From the NCBI RefSeq assembly GCF_001244545.1, contig NZ_LN852695.1:525157-589156 (forward strand): a stretch of 64,000 nucleotides of DNA. The letters are read 5' to 3'. Below are positions 25,451 to 34,019 of this stretch, piece by piece. The notes beneath the pieces were generated by a model. That model was given only the letters and a program-made list of their open reading frames with translations. It did not search any database and was not told the DNA's origin. The DNA comes from Candidatus Stoquefichus sp. SB1. Its GTDB lineage: Bacteria; Bacillota_I; Bacilli_A; Erysipelotrichales; Coprobacillaceae. Numbering within the stretch: position 1 is the stretch's first letter; the number at the start of each line of letters is the position of its first letter. The translations under genes and the position numbers were made by a program.

Positions 25451-25465
25451 TCTACGTTACGTAGA
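25451..25465. promoter_or_regulatory. 15-bp palindrome upstream of the MecA-like PBP
   Basis: TCTACGTTACGTAGA, perfect 7-1-7 repeat, about 50-60 bp upstream of a TATACT -10 (25515-25520). It differs only in its central base from the palindrome at 3117-3131. Confidence 0.65.
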
Positions 25466-25545
25466 AAGAGTCTATTATGCTGATTTGTTTATTTATAATC
25501 TGCTTTAAAAATGTTATACTGTGAGCATAAAAAGGAGGGAATCAT

Positions 25546-27543
25546 ATGAATGATGTTTATACAGGTCGTCGTAATCAAAAGAAAATGATAATGATGGTAG
25601 GTGGAATTGTTGTCGTTGTTGTGATAGCAATTGTCGCATTTTTTCTGCTCACGGGTGATAGTAAGGAAAAAACATTAAAAGAATATTATAAACTTTTATC
25701 TGATCAAAAGTATGAGGAAATGTATACATATTTAGATCAAGAATCACAAAGTCAATATTCAAAAGAAGATTTTATAAATCGAAATCAAAATATATATGAA
25801 GGAATAGAAGCCAGTGATATTGAAATAAATGTAGATTCAAAAGAGGATCAAACATTAAAATATAATGTTAAGATGAAAACATTGGCTGGGGAAATAAGTT
25901 TTGATAATGTAACAACATTTTCAGATGGTAAAATTGTTTGGAATGATTCAGTTATTTTTCCAGACTTAAAAAGTGATTATAAAGTAAGAATTGTTGATGA
26001 TAAAGCTTCTAGAGGACAGATTCTTGATCGTAATGGGAAAGTGCTGGCTGGCATGGGAGAAGCTTACTCAGTTGGGCTAGTTCGTGGTAAATTAAATGGT
26101 GAAGCAGATTATGCAAAAATTGGAGAATTACTAGACTTGAGTAAAGAGAGTATTCAAAAAACAATGAGTGCATCATGGATTAAAGATGATTCTTTTGTAC
26201 CATTAAAAACCATTTCTAAATCTGATACAAATCTAGAAAATAATTTGTTAAAGATTGCGGGAGTGAAACTAGCGACAACACATGTCAGAAGTTATCCGTA
26301 TAAAGAAGTTACATCACATTTGATTGGTTATATGCAAAAAGTAACTGCTGAAGATTTACAAAAACATAAAGGTGAAGGATATGATGAAAATTCATATATT
26401 GGACGTAGTGGAATTGAATCAGCATATGAAGCAGATTTAAAAGGAAAAGATGGAGTTTCTATTTATATTGTTGATGCTAATGGTGAACGTCAAAAAACAT
26501 TAGCAAGTCAAGATAAGCAAGATGGAAAAAATATAACTTTGACAATTGATATCACTTTACAGAATAATCTATATCAGTCTTTCCAGAAAGATAAGAGTGC
26601 TTCTGTCGCTATGAATCCTAAAACAGGAGAAATTCTTGCATTGGTAAGTACACCGACATTTGATAGTAATGATTTTATTTTAGGAATGAGTGTATCAAAA
26701 TGGGATGGTTTAAATAATGATAAAAACAAACCATTATCTAATCGTTTTAAATCAACTTGGGTTCCTGGTTCAACAATGAAACCAATTACAGCTGCTATTG
26801 GTTTAAATACAAAATCTTTAGATTCATCAAAAGATTTTGGGGCAGCAATGAAATGGCAAAAAGATTCAAGTTGGGGAAGTTATTATGTGACAACATTACA
26901 TGCTCCACAACCCAATAATCTACAAAATGCTTTGGTGTATTCAGATAACGTATATTTTGCAAAAGCAGCATTAACTATTGGTAAAGATAATCTTGAAAAA
27001 GGTTATAAATCATTGAAAATTGGTGAAGAAATTCCTTTTGAATTATCTTTGAATAAGTCACAATATACAAGCAGTGATTTTAAAGATGAAATTCAGATTG
27101 CTGATAGTGGATATGGACAAGGTCAAATATTGATGAATCCAGTTCAAATGACGTCTATATATAGTGCATTTGTTAATGATGGGAAAATGATGAAGCCACA
27201 TATCTTAAAATCAACGGAATCTCAAGTATGGTCAGAAGCTTTTTCGAAGAATGTAGCTGATGAAATAAAAAATGATTTGGTTGGTGTTATTAATGATAGT
27301 CATGGAACTGGACATAGTTTTTATCATAGTGGTATGACTTTGGCTGGTAAAACAGGAACAGGAGAAATTAAATCATCACAAGATGATAATAGTGGAACTG
27401 AAATTGGTTGGTTTACTGTTATGACAACAGATTCATCAACACCGATTGTCATATCAACAATGGTTGAGGATGTCAAAGGTCGTGGTGGAAGTGGATATGT
27501 TGTTGATCGTATGAAAGTTCCTTTTGATCAATATGTAAAATAA
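25546..27543 (+). CDS. MecA/PbpC-like class B penicillin-binding protein
   Basis: 665 aa. Signal anchor at residues 15-37. A MecA_N-type NTF2-like domain spans about 42-145 (KTLKEYYKLLSDQKYEEMY). A PBP dimerisation domain spans about 150-320 (DKASRGQILDRNG). The transpeptidase domain (about 330-665) has SxxK as PGSTMKP near 408, SDN as YSDNVYF near 466, and KTG as AGKTGTGE near 603. It cross-links peptidoglycan outside the membrane. Relatives with the MecA_N domain include low-affinity PBPs (MecA, PBP5fm, B. subtilis PbpC); reduced beta-lactam affinity is possible but cannot be read from sequence. AAAGGAGGG precedes the ATG. Monocistronic. Confidence 0.93.
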   Translation: MNDVYTGRRNQKKMIMMVGGIVVVVVIAIVAFFLLTGDSKEKTLKEYYKLLSDQKYEEMYTYLDQESQSQYSKEDFINRNQNIYEGIEASDIEINVDSKEDQTLKYNVKMKTLAGEISFDNVTTFSDGKIVWNDSVIFPDLKSDYKVRIVDDKASRGQILDRNGKVLAGMGEAYSVGLVRGKLNGEADYAKIGELLDLSKESIQKTMSASWIKDDSFVPLKTISKSDTNLENNLLKIAGVKLATTHVRSYPYKEVTSHLIGYMQKVTAEDLQKHKGEGYDENSYIGRSGIESAYEADLKGKDGVSIYIVDANGERQKTLASQDKQDGKNITLTIDITLQNNLYQSFQKDKSASVAMNPKTGEILALVSTPTFDSNDFILGMSVSKWDGLNNDKNKPLSNRFKSTWVPGSTMKPITAAIGLNTKSLDSSKDFGAAMKWQKDSSWGSYYVTTLHAPQPNNLQNALVYSDNVYFAKAALTIGKDNLEKGYKSLKIGEEIPFELSLNKSQYTSSDFKDEIQIADSGYGQGQILMNPVQMTSIYSAFVNDGKMMKPHILKSTESQVWSEAFSKNVADEIKNDLVGVINDSHGTGHSFYHSGMTLAGKTGTGEIKSSQDDNSGTEIGWFTVMTTDSSTPIVISTMVEDVKGRGGSGYVVDRMKVPFDQYVK

Positions 27544-27544
27544 A

Positions 27545-27570
27545 AAAAGGCAGGGATTTCCTGCCTTTTA
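27545..27570 (+). terminator. Terminator of the PBP gene
   Basis: Stem AAAAGGCAGG / CCTGCCTTTT, loop GATTT. Confidence 0.9.
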
Positions 27571-27573
27571 AGT

Positions 27574-27602
27574 ATTAAAAAACGATCTTACGATCGTTTG
27601 TT
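27574..27602 (-). terminator. Terminator of the tRNA cluster
   Basis: Stem AAACGATC / GATCGTTT, loop TTAC, with a T-run on the minus strand, just past tRNA-Glu. Confidence 0.82.
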
Positions 27603-27608
27603 TTTAAA

Positions 27609-27684
27609 TGGTGACCTGTACGGGATTCGAACCCGTGAATGCATGCGTGAAAGGCATGTGAGTTAACCGTTTCTCCAACAGGCC
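27609..27684 (-). tRNA. tRNA-Glu (UUC)
   Basis: 76 nt including encoded CCA. Acceptor GGCCTGT / ACAGGTC, anticodon loop CTTTCAC, T-arm GGTTCGAATCC. Last of nine tRNAs in the transcript. Confidence 0.96.
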
Positions 27685-27691
27685 ATAAAAA

Positions 27692-27767
27692 TGGCGCTTG
27701 AAGTAGGACTCGAACCTACGACCGATCGGTTAACAGCCGATTGCTCTACCAACTGAGCTATTCAAGC
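27692..27767 (-). tRNA. tRNA-Asn (GUU)
   Basis: 76 nt with encoded CCA and discriminator G. Acceptor GCTTGAA / TTCAAGC, anticodon loop CTGTTAA. Its GCCA end and GUU anticodon are those expected to be sensed by the asnB leader at 57.6 kb. Confidence 0.96.
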
Positions 27768-27774
27768 GAATCAA

Positions 27775-27848
27775 TGGAGCGGGTGATGGGAATCGAACCC
27801 ACGTAGTCAGCTTGGAAGGCTGAAGTTCTACCATTGAACTACACCCGC
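27775..27848 (-). tRNA. tRNA-Gly (UCC)
   Basis: 74 nt with encoded CCA. Acceptor GCGGGTG / CACCCGC, anticodon loop CTTCCAA. Confidence 0.96.
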
Positions 27849-27855
27849 ATATGAA

Positions 27856-27944
27856 TGGTGCCCAGGGCCGGAGTCGAACCGGCACGGATTTTAAGGTCCG
27901 CAGGATTTTAAGTCCTGTGCGTCTACCAATTTCGCCACCTGGGC
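27856..27944 (-). tRNA. tRNA-Leu (UAA)
   Basis: 89 nt with encoded CCA and a long variable arm, as in class II tRNAs. Acceptor GCCCAGG / CCTGGGC, anticodon loop CTTAAAA. Confidence 0.96.
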
Positions 27945-27958
27945 ATATGCGATTAAAA

Positions 27959-28034
27959 TGGTGACCCGCAGGCGACTCGAACGCCTGACCCTCTGATTAA
28001 AAGTCAGATGCTCTACCGACTGAGCTAGCGGGTC
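27959..28034 (-). tRNA. tRNA-Lys (UUU)
   Basis: 76 nt with encoded CCA. Acceptor GACCCGC / GCGGGTC, anticodon loop CTTTTAA. Confidence 0.96.
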
Positions 28035-28041
28035 TTGTAAA

Positions 28042-28125
28042 TGGTGGGGAGGGGCGGATTCGAACCACCGAACCGAAAGGAACTGAGTTACAGTCAGCCG
28101 CGTTTAGCCACTTCGCTACCTCCCC
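28042..28125 (-). tRNA. tRNA-Tyr (GUA)
   Basis: 84 nt with encoded CCA and a long variable arm. Acceptor GGGGAGG / CCTCCCC, anticodon loop CTGTAAC. Confidence 0.95.
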
Positions 28126-28131
28126 AAAACA

Positions 28132-28207
<76 letters not shown>

Positions 28208-28209
28208 AA

Positions 28210-28285
28210 TGGTGGAGGTTAACGGGCTCGAACCGCTGACCCTCTGCTTGTAAGGCAGATGCTCTCCCAACTGAGCTAAACCTCC
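28210..28285 (-). tRNA. tRNA-Val (UAC)
   Basis: 76 nt with encoded CCA. Acceptor GGAGGTT / AACCTCC, anticodon loop CTTACAA. Only 2 bp separate it from tRNA-Thr. Confidence 0.96.
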
Positions 28286-28290
28286 ATACA

Positions 28291-28366
28291 TGGCTGGGAT
28301 ACCTGGATTCGAACCAGGGAGATGACAGAGTCAAAGTCTGTTGCCTTACCGCTTGGCTATATCCCA
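28291..28366 (-). tRNA. tRNA-Gln (UUG)
   Basis: 76 nt with encoded CCA. Acceptor TGGGATA / TATCCCA, anticodon loop CTTTGAC. First tRNA of the transcript. Confidence 0.96.
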
Positions 28367-28382
28367 ATAATCATGCTCATAT

Positions 28383-28411
28383 AATATAACAAGTTTTTCC
28401 ACGTTAGTCAA
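28383..28411 (-). promoter_or_regulatory. Promoter of the nine-tRNA cluster
   Basis: On the minus strand TTGACT (28411-28406), exact 17-bp spacer, TATATT (28388-28383), ending 17 bp before tRNA-Gln. Confidence 0.88.
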
Positions 28412-28495
28412 TATCTTTTTTTAAAAATATAGAAAAAATATTTAGAAGGATTGGTCTTGCACCTAAAGTGATACTAGCATAAAGGGAAAAGAAAC

Positions 28496-28561
28496 CTATT
28501 TTTTATAGATTTCTTTCCTGTGTCCAATATTTATAACAAGAATAATAAGTTTATCTCTATA
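28496..28561 (-). pseudogene. C-terminal relic of a RelE/ParE-type toxin
   Basis: 21 codons reading YRDKLIILVINIGHRKEIYKK then stop, with a stop codon directly upstream. The pattern of a beta strand plus IGHR-x-x-IYK is the typical end of RelE/YafQ toxins. Nothing of the toxin's front or of an antitoxin remains. It lies in a 660-bp stretch (28367-29027) that otherwise has no intact gene. Confidence 0.55.
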
Positions 28562-28685
28562 TCACAAAGAATATTGTTTTTTTAATAATATATAAGTTTG
28601 AAAAGAGTGGACTAAACGAAACAACAACCAATATCTCTTATCTTTTAAGACATAATCATAATACTTTAAATTGGTGAATAATATA

Positions 28686-28988
28686 TCATTGGTTAGAAAT
28701 AATATAATCTTTCATTTCATCAATCATATTATTCAATCTTTCTCTTTCTTCATCATGATTAAGATAGTATAAAAGATCATAAAGCATCATACTATATTTT
28801 GAAAATATACTTTTTAGCTTATTAATACCAACAATATCTTTTTGCGTTTGATAAGTAAAGAATTTGATTTCAAATTCAGATATTACTTTTTGTACATCCT
28901 CAACAGAAATATATTCTAAAGTATGGTCATAATTTAAGTGATTTTTATAGTCTAATCGTTTTATTTCAGACTTATATAGAAATTCCCC
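28686..28988 (-). pseudogene. Start-less open frame of about 100 codons, probable gene remnant
   Basis: An open frame on the minus strand runs from a TAA at 28991-28989 to a TGA at 28688-28686. It reads like a genuine helical protein (LEYISVEDVQKVISEF, then LYDLLYYLNHDEERERLNNMIDEM). There is no ATG, GTG or TTG near its beginning; the first ATG pair lies only 40 codons from the end. Either the 5' part was deleted or an unusual start is used (AAGGGGAA precedes the frame). Family not recognised. It may belong with the adjacent toxin relic. Confidence 0.4.
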
Positions 28989-29016
28989 TTATTATATATT
29001 ATTTGCTTTTTTTAAA

Positions 29017-29044
29017 TAAAAAGATGATCAAATCATCTTTTTAT
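29017..29044 (-). terminator. Terminator of the aminotransferase gene
   Basis: 12-bp stem AAAAAGATGAT / ATCATCTTTTT with CAA loop, overlapping the gene end. Confidence 0.8.
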
Positions 29045-30314
29045 TAACTAATAATTTCTCAATACTAACCAGTTTTACACATAAAACAAAAAGTTTAGTA
29101 GCCTTTTTTAATTCATTAAGAGTTGGATAAGAAGGGGCAATTCGAATCGTAGCATCACGAGGATCTTTTCCATATGGATAAGTTGCTCCGGCATTTGTTA
29201 AAAGCGTTCCAGCTTCTTTACATTTTTGAATAATATCTTTTGCACAGTTGTCCATTGCTTCAAAAGTAATAAAATAGCCACCACGAGGTTTTGTCCATTT
29301 TCCAATATTCAAACCACTTAATTCTTTTTCAAAAATATCTAAAACTGTTTCAAATTTTGGTCTTAATAAAGCGGCTTGTTTTTTCATATGTTCATCAAGA
29401 CTTTCAATTTTTTGAAAATATTCAACATGTCTTAACTGATTGATTTTATCATATCCAATACATTGAACTGACATATGTTTTAATATATCTTCTTTATTAG
29501 CAAGTGAAGTAGCTAGTGCAGCAACACCAGCACCTGGTAATGTCACTTTAGATGTTGAACAAAATTCAAAAACAAGATCAGGATGACCAGCTTTTTCACA
29601 TTCAGATAAGATATTAAGGACTTGAGGATGTTCATCATAAAGATGATGAACAATATAAGCATTATCCCAGAAGATTCTAAAATCTGAAGCTGCTGGTTTT
29701 AATTGAGCAAATCTTTTTACGACTTCATCAGAATAAGTTGTTCCTGTAGGATTAGAATATTGAGGAACACACCATATGCCTTTTACACTTTCATCATGAT
29801 TCACATATTCTTCAATCATATCCATATCAGGTCCATCTTCATAAAGTGGAATATTGATCATCTCGATACCAAAATGCTCAGTAATTGCAAAATGACGATC
29901 ATAACCAGGAACAGGACATAAAAACTTAACTTTTGGTAATTTACACCAAGGTGTATTTCCTAAATAGCCATGTGTATAACCACGACTAATCTGATCGAAC
30001 ATAATTGTTAAACTTGAATTTCCATAAATAATCATATTTTGGGGGTTTGTATCTAGCATTTTTGCAAAGAAATCTTTCGCTTCATCAATACCATCTAAAA
30101 TACCATAGTTACAATAAGCTATTTTATCCCCAAAATCATAATGACTATTAATAACATCTAAAATAGGTAATGATAATTCTGTCTGCTCAAAATCTGGCTT
30201 CCCTCGAGCCATATTTAAGTTTAAATTTAATGCTTTCATACAATTATATTGTTCTAATAATTGTGTATGTAAAGAAACCAATTCTTCATGATTCATATCT
30301 TGATAAGTTTTCAT
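29028..30314 (-). CDS. PLP-dependent aminotransferase, aspartate aminotransferase-like
   Basis: 428 aa, fold type I. It begins with the LNLNLNMARGKPDFEQ region typical of the Asp_aminotransf (subgroup Ic) proteins. PQYSNPTGTTYS is near residue 185. IFWDNAYIVHHLYD holds the PLP-ring Asp near 218, the Schiff-base Lys is in CSTSKVTLPGAG near 252, and the carboxylate Arg in TIRIAPSYP near 400. Probably transfers amino groups between aspartate and 2-oxoglutarate; relatives also act on other amino acids. AGAGAGGG precedes the ATG. A promoter TTGCTT-17-TAAAAT is visible on the minus strand near 30350-30380. Divergent from the flavoredoxin gene. Confidence 0.88.
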   Translation of the reverse strand: MKTYQDMNHEELVSLHTQLLEQYNCMKALNLNLNMARGKPDFEQTELSLPILDVINSHYDFGDKIAYCNYGILDGIDEAKDFFAKMLDTNPQNMIIYGNSSLTIMFDQISRGYTHGYLGNTPWCKLPKVKFLCPVPGYDRHFAITEHFGIEMINIPLYEDGPDMDMIEEYVNHDESVKGIWCVPQYSNPTGTTYSDEVVKRFAQLKPAASDFRIFWDNAYIVHHLYDEHPQVLNILSECEKAGHPDLVFEFCSTSKVTLPGAGVAALATSLANKEDILKHMSVQCIGYDKINQLRHVEYFQKIESLDEHMKKQAALLRPKFETVLDIFEKELSGLNIGKWTKPRGGYFITFEAMDNCAKDIIQKCKEAGTLLTNAGATYPYGKDPRDATIRIAPSYPTLNELKKATKLFVLCVKLVSIEKLLVNKKMI

Positions 30315-30412
30315 GATATATCCCTCTCTTATTTTGTAATTAATCGAGGATATTTTACTCTTTCAGACTGCAAAAAGCAATCTCTAATCATGATATTTAT
30401 AAAAAGTTTACT

Positions 30413-30433
30413 AAATAGTAATAATTACTATTT
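30413..30433. promoter_or_regulatory. Fur/PerR-architecture operator before the flavoredoxin-rubredoxin gene
   Basis: Perfect 10-1-10 palindrome; its core TAGTAAT-A-ATTACTA has the 7-1-7 layout of Fur-family boxes (compare PerR TTATAAT-N-ATTATAA). It overlaps the -35 region of an extended -10 promoter (TGCTATACT, -10 at 30452-30457), a position for repression. Confidence 0.65.
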
Positions 30434-30477
30434 ATATTTATGAAATTGTGCTATACTAGGATATAGGAGGTTATATT

Positions 30478-31101
30478 ATGGATACAAAAGCATTTTTTAA
30501 ATTATCATATGGTTTATATATTGTAACATCAAAAAATAATGATGAAGAAAGTGGCTGTGTTATCAATACAATGACACAAGTTACAGCTGAACCGGCACAG
30601 GTATGTGTAACATTAAATAAGGAGAATTATACAACACAAATTATACAAAAAAGTGGAGTATTAAATGTCAGTGTACTGCTTGATGATGTTTCAATGGATA
30701 CAATTCGTCAATTTGGATTCCAATGCGGAAGAGATGTCAATAAATTTGAGGGAATCAAATGGGATGTTGATCAAAATGGAGTGAAATATTTAACTCAGGA
30801 AAGTGCTGCGATGTTTGTTTGTAAAGTGAATAAAACAGTTGATGTTGGGACACATTTGATGTTTATTTGTGAAGTTTTGGATGCGAAAACTTTGGATGAA
30901 GGAGAAGTCTTAACATATGCTGCATATCATGACAAAAAGAATGGCACAACTCCTAAAAATGCTCCTTCTTATGTAGAAGAAAAAGATAAGACAGGATGGC
31001 GTTGTGATGTATGTGGCTTTATATATGAGGGAGATGTTTTACCAGAAGGCTATATTTGTCCAGTTTGTAAGGTTGATGCAAGTCATTTTCATAAAATTTA
31101 A
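30478..31101 (+). CDS. Flavin reductase-rubredoxin fusion (high-molecular-weight rubredoxin type)
   Basis: 207 aa. Residues 1-150 are a flavin-reductase-like FMN domain (NTMTQVTAEPAQVCVTLNKENYTT), and residues 168-207 a rubredoxin domain (WRCDVCGFIYEGDVLPEGYICPVCKV; four Cys bind one iron). This matches the Hrb protein, which passes electrons from NADH-linked donors to flavodiiron proteins or rubrerythrin in anaerobes. AGGAGG precedes the ATG. It is followed by a terminator, so the next two rubredoxin genes may be partly separate. A Fur/PerR-type box overlaps its promoter, which fits induction by peroxide. Confidence 0.92.
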   Translation: MDTKAFFKLSYGLYIVTSKNNDEESGCVINTMTQVTAEPAQVCVTLNKENYTTQIIQKSGVLNVSVLLDDVSMDTIRQFGFQCGRDVNKFEGIKWDVDQNGVKYLTQESAAMFVCKVNKTVDVGTHLMFICEVLDAKTLDEGEVLTYAAYHDKKNGTTPKNAPSYVEEKDKTGWRCDVCGFIYEGDVLPEGYICPVCKVDASHFHKI

Positions 31102-31126
31102 GAACCAGATTTGGTTCTTCATTTTT
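31100..31126 (+). terminator. Terminator after the flavoredoxin gene
   Basis: Stem AAGAACCA / TGGTTCTT with loop GATT, then CATTTTT. Confidence 0.75.
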
Positions 31127-31136
31127 ACAACATTAA

Positions 31137-31148
31137 GTAAGCGTTTAC
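31137..31148. promoter_or_regulatory. Possible CcpA cre-like site
   Basis: GTAAGCGTTTAC matches the GTAA-x-CG-x-TTAC form of cre sites and lies 28 bp upstream of the next start codon. A single short match; may be chance. Confidence 0.35.
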
Positions 31149-31175
31149 ATAAAAATTGCTAAAGGAGGAAAGAAT

Positions 31176-31814
31176 ATGGCAAAGTATGTATGTCAAGTAT
31201 GTGGATTCATCTATGATGAAGAAAAAGTGAATCCAAAAGTCCTATGGGATCAACTCGATTCAAATTGGGTTTGTCCAATATGCAAGGCACCAAAAAGTGC
31301 TTTTAAAAAGTTGGTAAGTGAACCAGAGAAGAAAATGGAAAGAAAAGAAGTGACAAAAGATTGGTCACCATTAGAATTAAGTATCTTGTTATCTAATCTT
31401 GCTAAGGGATGTGAAAAACAGTATTTAGCACATGAACAGGAATTGTTTTTACAATTGGCTGATTATTATCAGAAATGTAGTTTAGCTATTCCGTCTGAAT
31501 CTGTATTAGATCTTCTCCCACTTGTTGAAGAAGATTTGAATCAAAATTATCCTTTGGCTCATCAAACGGCAGATCAAATTCATGATAGAGGAGCAAAAAG
31601 AGCACTTGTTTGGAGTGAAAAGTCAACTCACATGATAGCCTCTCTTCTTGAACAATATCAAAAAGCTGGAAATCAATTATTAAAAGACACAAAAGTATTT
31701 GTTTGTGAAATATGTGGTTTTATTTCTATTGGTCAGCAAGCACCAGAGATTTGCCCTGTCTGTAAAGTCCCACGCTTAAAAATTCATGAAGTGAAAAGGG
31801 GGTTAGAACTATGA
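31176..31814 (+). CDS. Rubredoxin-helical domain-rubredoxin protein
   Basis: 212 aa. N-terminal rubredoxin at residues 3-45 ([22 protein letters not shown]). A helical, rubrerythrin-like central part runs from about 60 to 165 ([29 protein letters not shown]), and a second rubredoxin-like domain from about 173 to 205 ([23 protein letters not shown]). Likely a soluble electron carrier feeding the rubrerythrin encoded immediately downstream. AAAGGAGG precedes the ATG, and the stop overlaps the next start by 4 bp (ATGA). Whether the central helices keep a di-iron site is unclear, as the Glu spacing is not canonical. Confidence 0.85.
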   Translation: MAKYVCQVCGFIYDEEKVNPKVLWDQLDSNWVCPICKAPKSAFKKLVSEPEKKMERKEVTKDWSPLELSILLSNLAKGCEKQYLAHEQELFLQLADYYQKCSLAIPSESVLDLLPLVEEDLNQNYPLAHQTADQIHDRGAKRALVWSEKSTHMIASLLEQYQKAGNQLLKDTKVFVCEICGFISIGQQAPEICPVCKVPRLKIHEVKRGLEL

Positions 31815-32854
31815 GTAAAATGCGCGCGTTAAGAAATATTCGATTATGTACGAAAGATTGTCTTTGTTTATATGTATGTCCAACAGGAGCAAGTGATACA
31901 GAAAATGGTCAAATAGATGCATCAAAATGTATTGGATGTGGTATGTGTGTTCAATCATGTCCATCTCATGCCTTGTCACTGGTCCCTTATGAATATCCAC
32001 CACAACAGCCAAAAGAAGAAATGCTGGTAGAGGATTTGCATCGTTTATTAAGCAGTAAAGCAAAACAGGAAGCAATTGCTCACTATTTAAAAGAACATCA
32101 TCAAGATGCAACAATTACACAGTTAGCACAAGCATTAGAAACATCTTGTCGTGTGATGGCAGAAGATATCGCAAGAGAAGCAGGCTATATGTTACCACAA
32201 AGTCAAAATACGCATGATTTATTACAATTGATTGTAGATACAGTAAATGATAATCATATAAAAAATGTTGCAGAAGAATTGATGAGAATTTTACCTATTA
32301 ATGATCAGCAAGAAAGAAAATCAAAATATGCAGGAACAAAAACAGAAAAGAATTTAATGGAAGCTTTTGCTGGAGAATCTCAAGCCAGAAATAAATATAC
32401 TTATTTCGCAGAAATGGCGAGAAAAGAAGGTTTAGAACAAATTGCTGCAATCTTTGAAGAAACTGCAGATCAGGAAAAACAACATGCTAAAATGTGGTTT
32501 AGTGAATTCCATGGTATTGGTGCAACTGATGAAAACTTAGAAGTTGCTGCTGCTGGTGAAAATGAAGAATGGACAGACATGTATGCAAGAATGGCTAAGG
32601 AAGCAAGAGAAGAAGGTTTTGAAGATTTAGCAATCAAGTTTGAAAATGTAGGAAAAGTAGAAAAATCACATGAAGCAAGATATTTAAGATTATTAAAGAA
32701 TTATAAAGAAGATAAAACATTCAAGGGTGATGCACCTAAAGGATGGAAATGTCGTCAATGTGGATTTATCTATGAAGGTGAGCGGGCACCAGAAAGATGT
32801 CCAACTTGTGGATATCCAAAAGCCTTTTTCGAAAGAATGAGTGAAAATTATTAA
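31811..32854 (+). CDS. Ferredoxin-rubrerythrin-rubredoxin fusion protein
   Basis: 347 aa. Residues 1-60 form a two-cluster ferredoxin-like domain ([12 protein letters not shown] and [12 protein letters not shown]). About 65-170 are a helical linker. About 175-305 are a rubrerythrin di-iron domain with paired Glu-x-x-His motifs ([46 protein letters not shown]). About 310-347 are a rubredoxin domain ([25 protein letters not shown]). Rubrerythrins reduce hydrogen peroxide in the cytoplasm. The added ferredoxin could let the enzyme draw electrons directly from the ferredoxin pool. Coupled by an ATGA overlap to the preceding rubredoxin gene. The fusion appears genuine: one continuous frame, no internal start site with a good ribosome binding site before the rubrerythrin part. 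Confidence 0.9.
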   Translation: MSKMRALRNIRLCTKDCLCLYVCPTGASDTENGQIDASKCIGCGMCVQSCPSHALSLVPYEYPPQQPKEEMLVEDLHRLLSSKAKQEAIAHYLKEHHQDATITQLAQALETSCRVMAEDIAREAGYMLPQSQNTHDLLQLIVDTVNDNHIKNVAEELMRILPINDQQERKSKYAGTKTEKNLMEAFAGESQARNKYTYFAEMARKEGLEQIAAIFEETADQEKQHAKMWFSEFHGIGATDENLEVAAAGENEEWTDMYARMAKEAREEGFEDLAIKFENVGKVEKSHEARYLRLLKNYKEDKTFKGDAPKGWKCRQCGFIYEGERAPERCPTCGYPKAFFERMSENY

Positions 32855-32857
32855 TCT

Positions 32858-32896
32858 AAAAAGATGAACACAAATATAAAGTGCTCATCTTTTTTT
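32858..32896. terminator. Bidirectional terminator
   Basis: Stem AAAAAGATGA / TCATCTTTTT plus CAC / GTG; serves the convergent rubrerythrin and histidine kinase genes. Confidence 0.8.
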
Positions 32897-34019
32897 AATT
32901 CTCAATGTGTAATTTTTTTAAGACAACAACAAAAGTTGTTTTTTCTTTATGACTGGTTGCAAATATTTCACCATTATGAATATGAACAATATTTTTTGCA
33001 ATAGCAAGACCTAAACCAGTTCCTCCAGTTGAAGAAGAACGTGAAGAATCAGAACGATAAAATTTATCAAAAATATAAGGTAAATCTTCTGCAGCAATAG
33101 GATGACCATAATTCATAATTTTAATTGTAATATTATCATCATCATTTAAAACTTCAATTTTGATTTCATGATTATCTTCACCATATTTAATAGCATTCGA
33201 TAAAAGATTATCAAAAACTCTAGCAATCAATTGACCATCACCTTTAATATAAAGATTAGGTTGACTGATTTTAACAACTGGAGTGAGATGATGTTCTTGA
33301 AAATTAGGATAGAATTCATCAATCATTTGAAGTAATAATTCAGATATATTTAATGTTGTCATATGTATCTTTACATTGGCTTGATCTAAACTCGTAAATT
33401 CAAAAAGGTCATCCATCATTGTTTGTAATCTTTTTGATTTTTCATAAGCAACAGTAGAATATTTTTGAATATCCTCAATAGAAAGCTGATCATTATTTTT
33501 AATAAGTTCAAGATATCCCACAATTGTTGTTAAAGGTGTTCTTAAATCATGAGCAACATTTGTGATTAAATCATTTTTTTGTTTTTCAGCATTACGTTCA
33601 GCATCAAATGCTAAGCGTTCATTTTCTTTTAAGATTTCACTTTCTTTTTCTTTATCGTGTAATGTTTTAGCAAGTGCATTAATATTAGCAGCCAATAAAC
33701 CTAATTCATCATCATATTCAATAGGTGCTTCTACATGATAATCACCAGCAGTTACTTCTTGAATTGTATTGCTTAAAACTTTTAGATACTTTAAAGTGAT
33801 ATTCATAAGATCAAAGAAAATAATTAAAAAGATAATTAAAGAAATAATAAATGAAATAAAGTATTTAATTTCAATAGAAATTCCAAAAATATCAAAACTT
33901 TCTAAAACAATAATCATTGCACTATAAATCAAGAAAGTCATAATATAAGAAATAATTAAGTTAATTAATAGTCGCCAACGAAAACTACTCATAAATAGTC
34001 TTCTGATTTTACTCATCAT
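32895..34019 (-). CDS. Sensor histidine kinase, VanS-like
   Basis: 374 aa. Two close membrane helices (about residues 15-37 and 45-70) leave almost no extracellular loop, so the signal is probably sensed in or at the membrane. HAMP domain at about 70-120. The H-box is VAHDLRTPLTTIVGYLEL near 155, the N-box VFDNLLSNAIKYGED near 265, and the G-boxes IFDKFYRSDSSR and GGTGLGLAIAKNI follow. The start overlaps the response regulator stop (ATGA). Resembles VanS/YcbM-type kinases, but no van resistance genes are nearby, so I do not call it vanS. Confidence 0.92.
   Translation of the reverse strand: MMSKIRRLFMSSFRWRLLINLIISYIMTFLIYSAMIIVLESFDIFGISIEIKYFISFIISLIIFLIIFFDLMNITLKYLKVLSNTIQEVTAGDYHVEAPIEYDDELGLLAANINALAKTLHDKEKESEILKENERLAFDAERNAEKQKNDLITNVAHDLRTPLTTIVGYLELIKNNDQLSIEDIQKYSTVAYEKSKRLQTMMDDLFEFTSLDQANVKIHMTTLNISELLLQMIDEFYPNFQEHHLTPVVKISQPNLYIKGDGQLIARVFDNLLSNAIKYGEDNHEIKIEVLNDDDNITIKIMNYGHPIAAEDLPYIFDKFYRSDSSRSSSTGGTGLGLAIAKNIVHIHNGEIFATSHKEKTTFVVVLKKLHIEN

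Noticed and set aside
25451..25465. BlaI/MecI operator before the MecA-like PBP
   Set aside because: The palindrome has TACGTxACGTA and not the TACA-N2-TGTA core, and no blaI/blaR1 genes are nearby.
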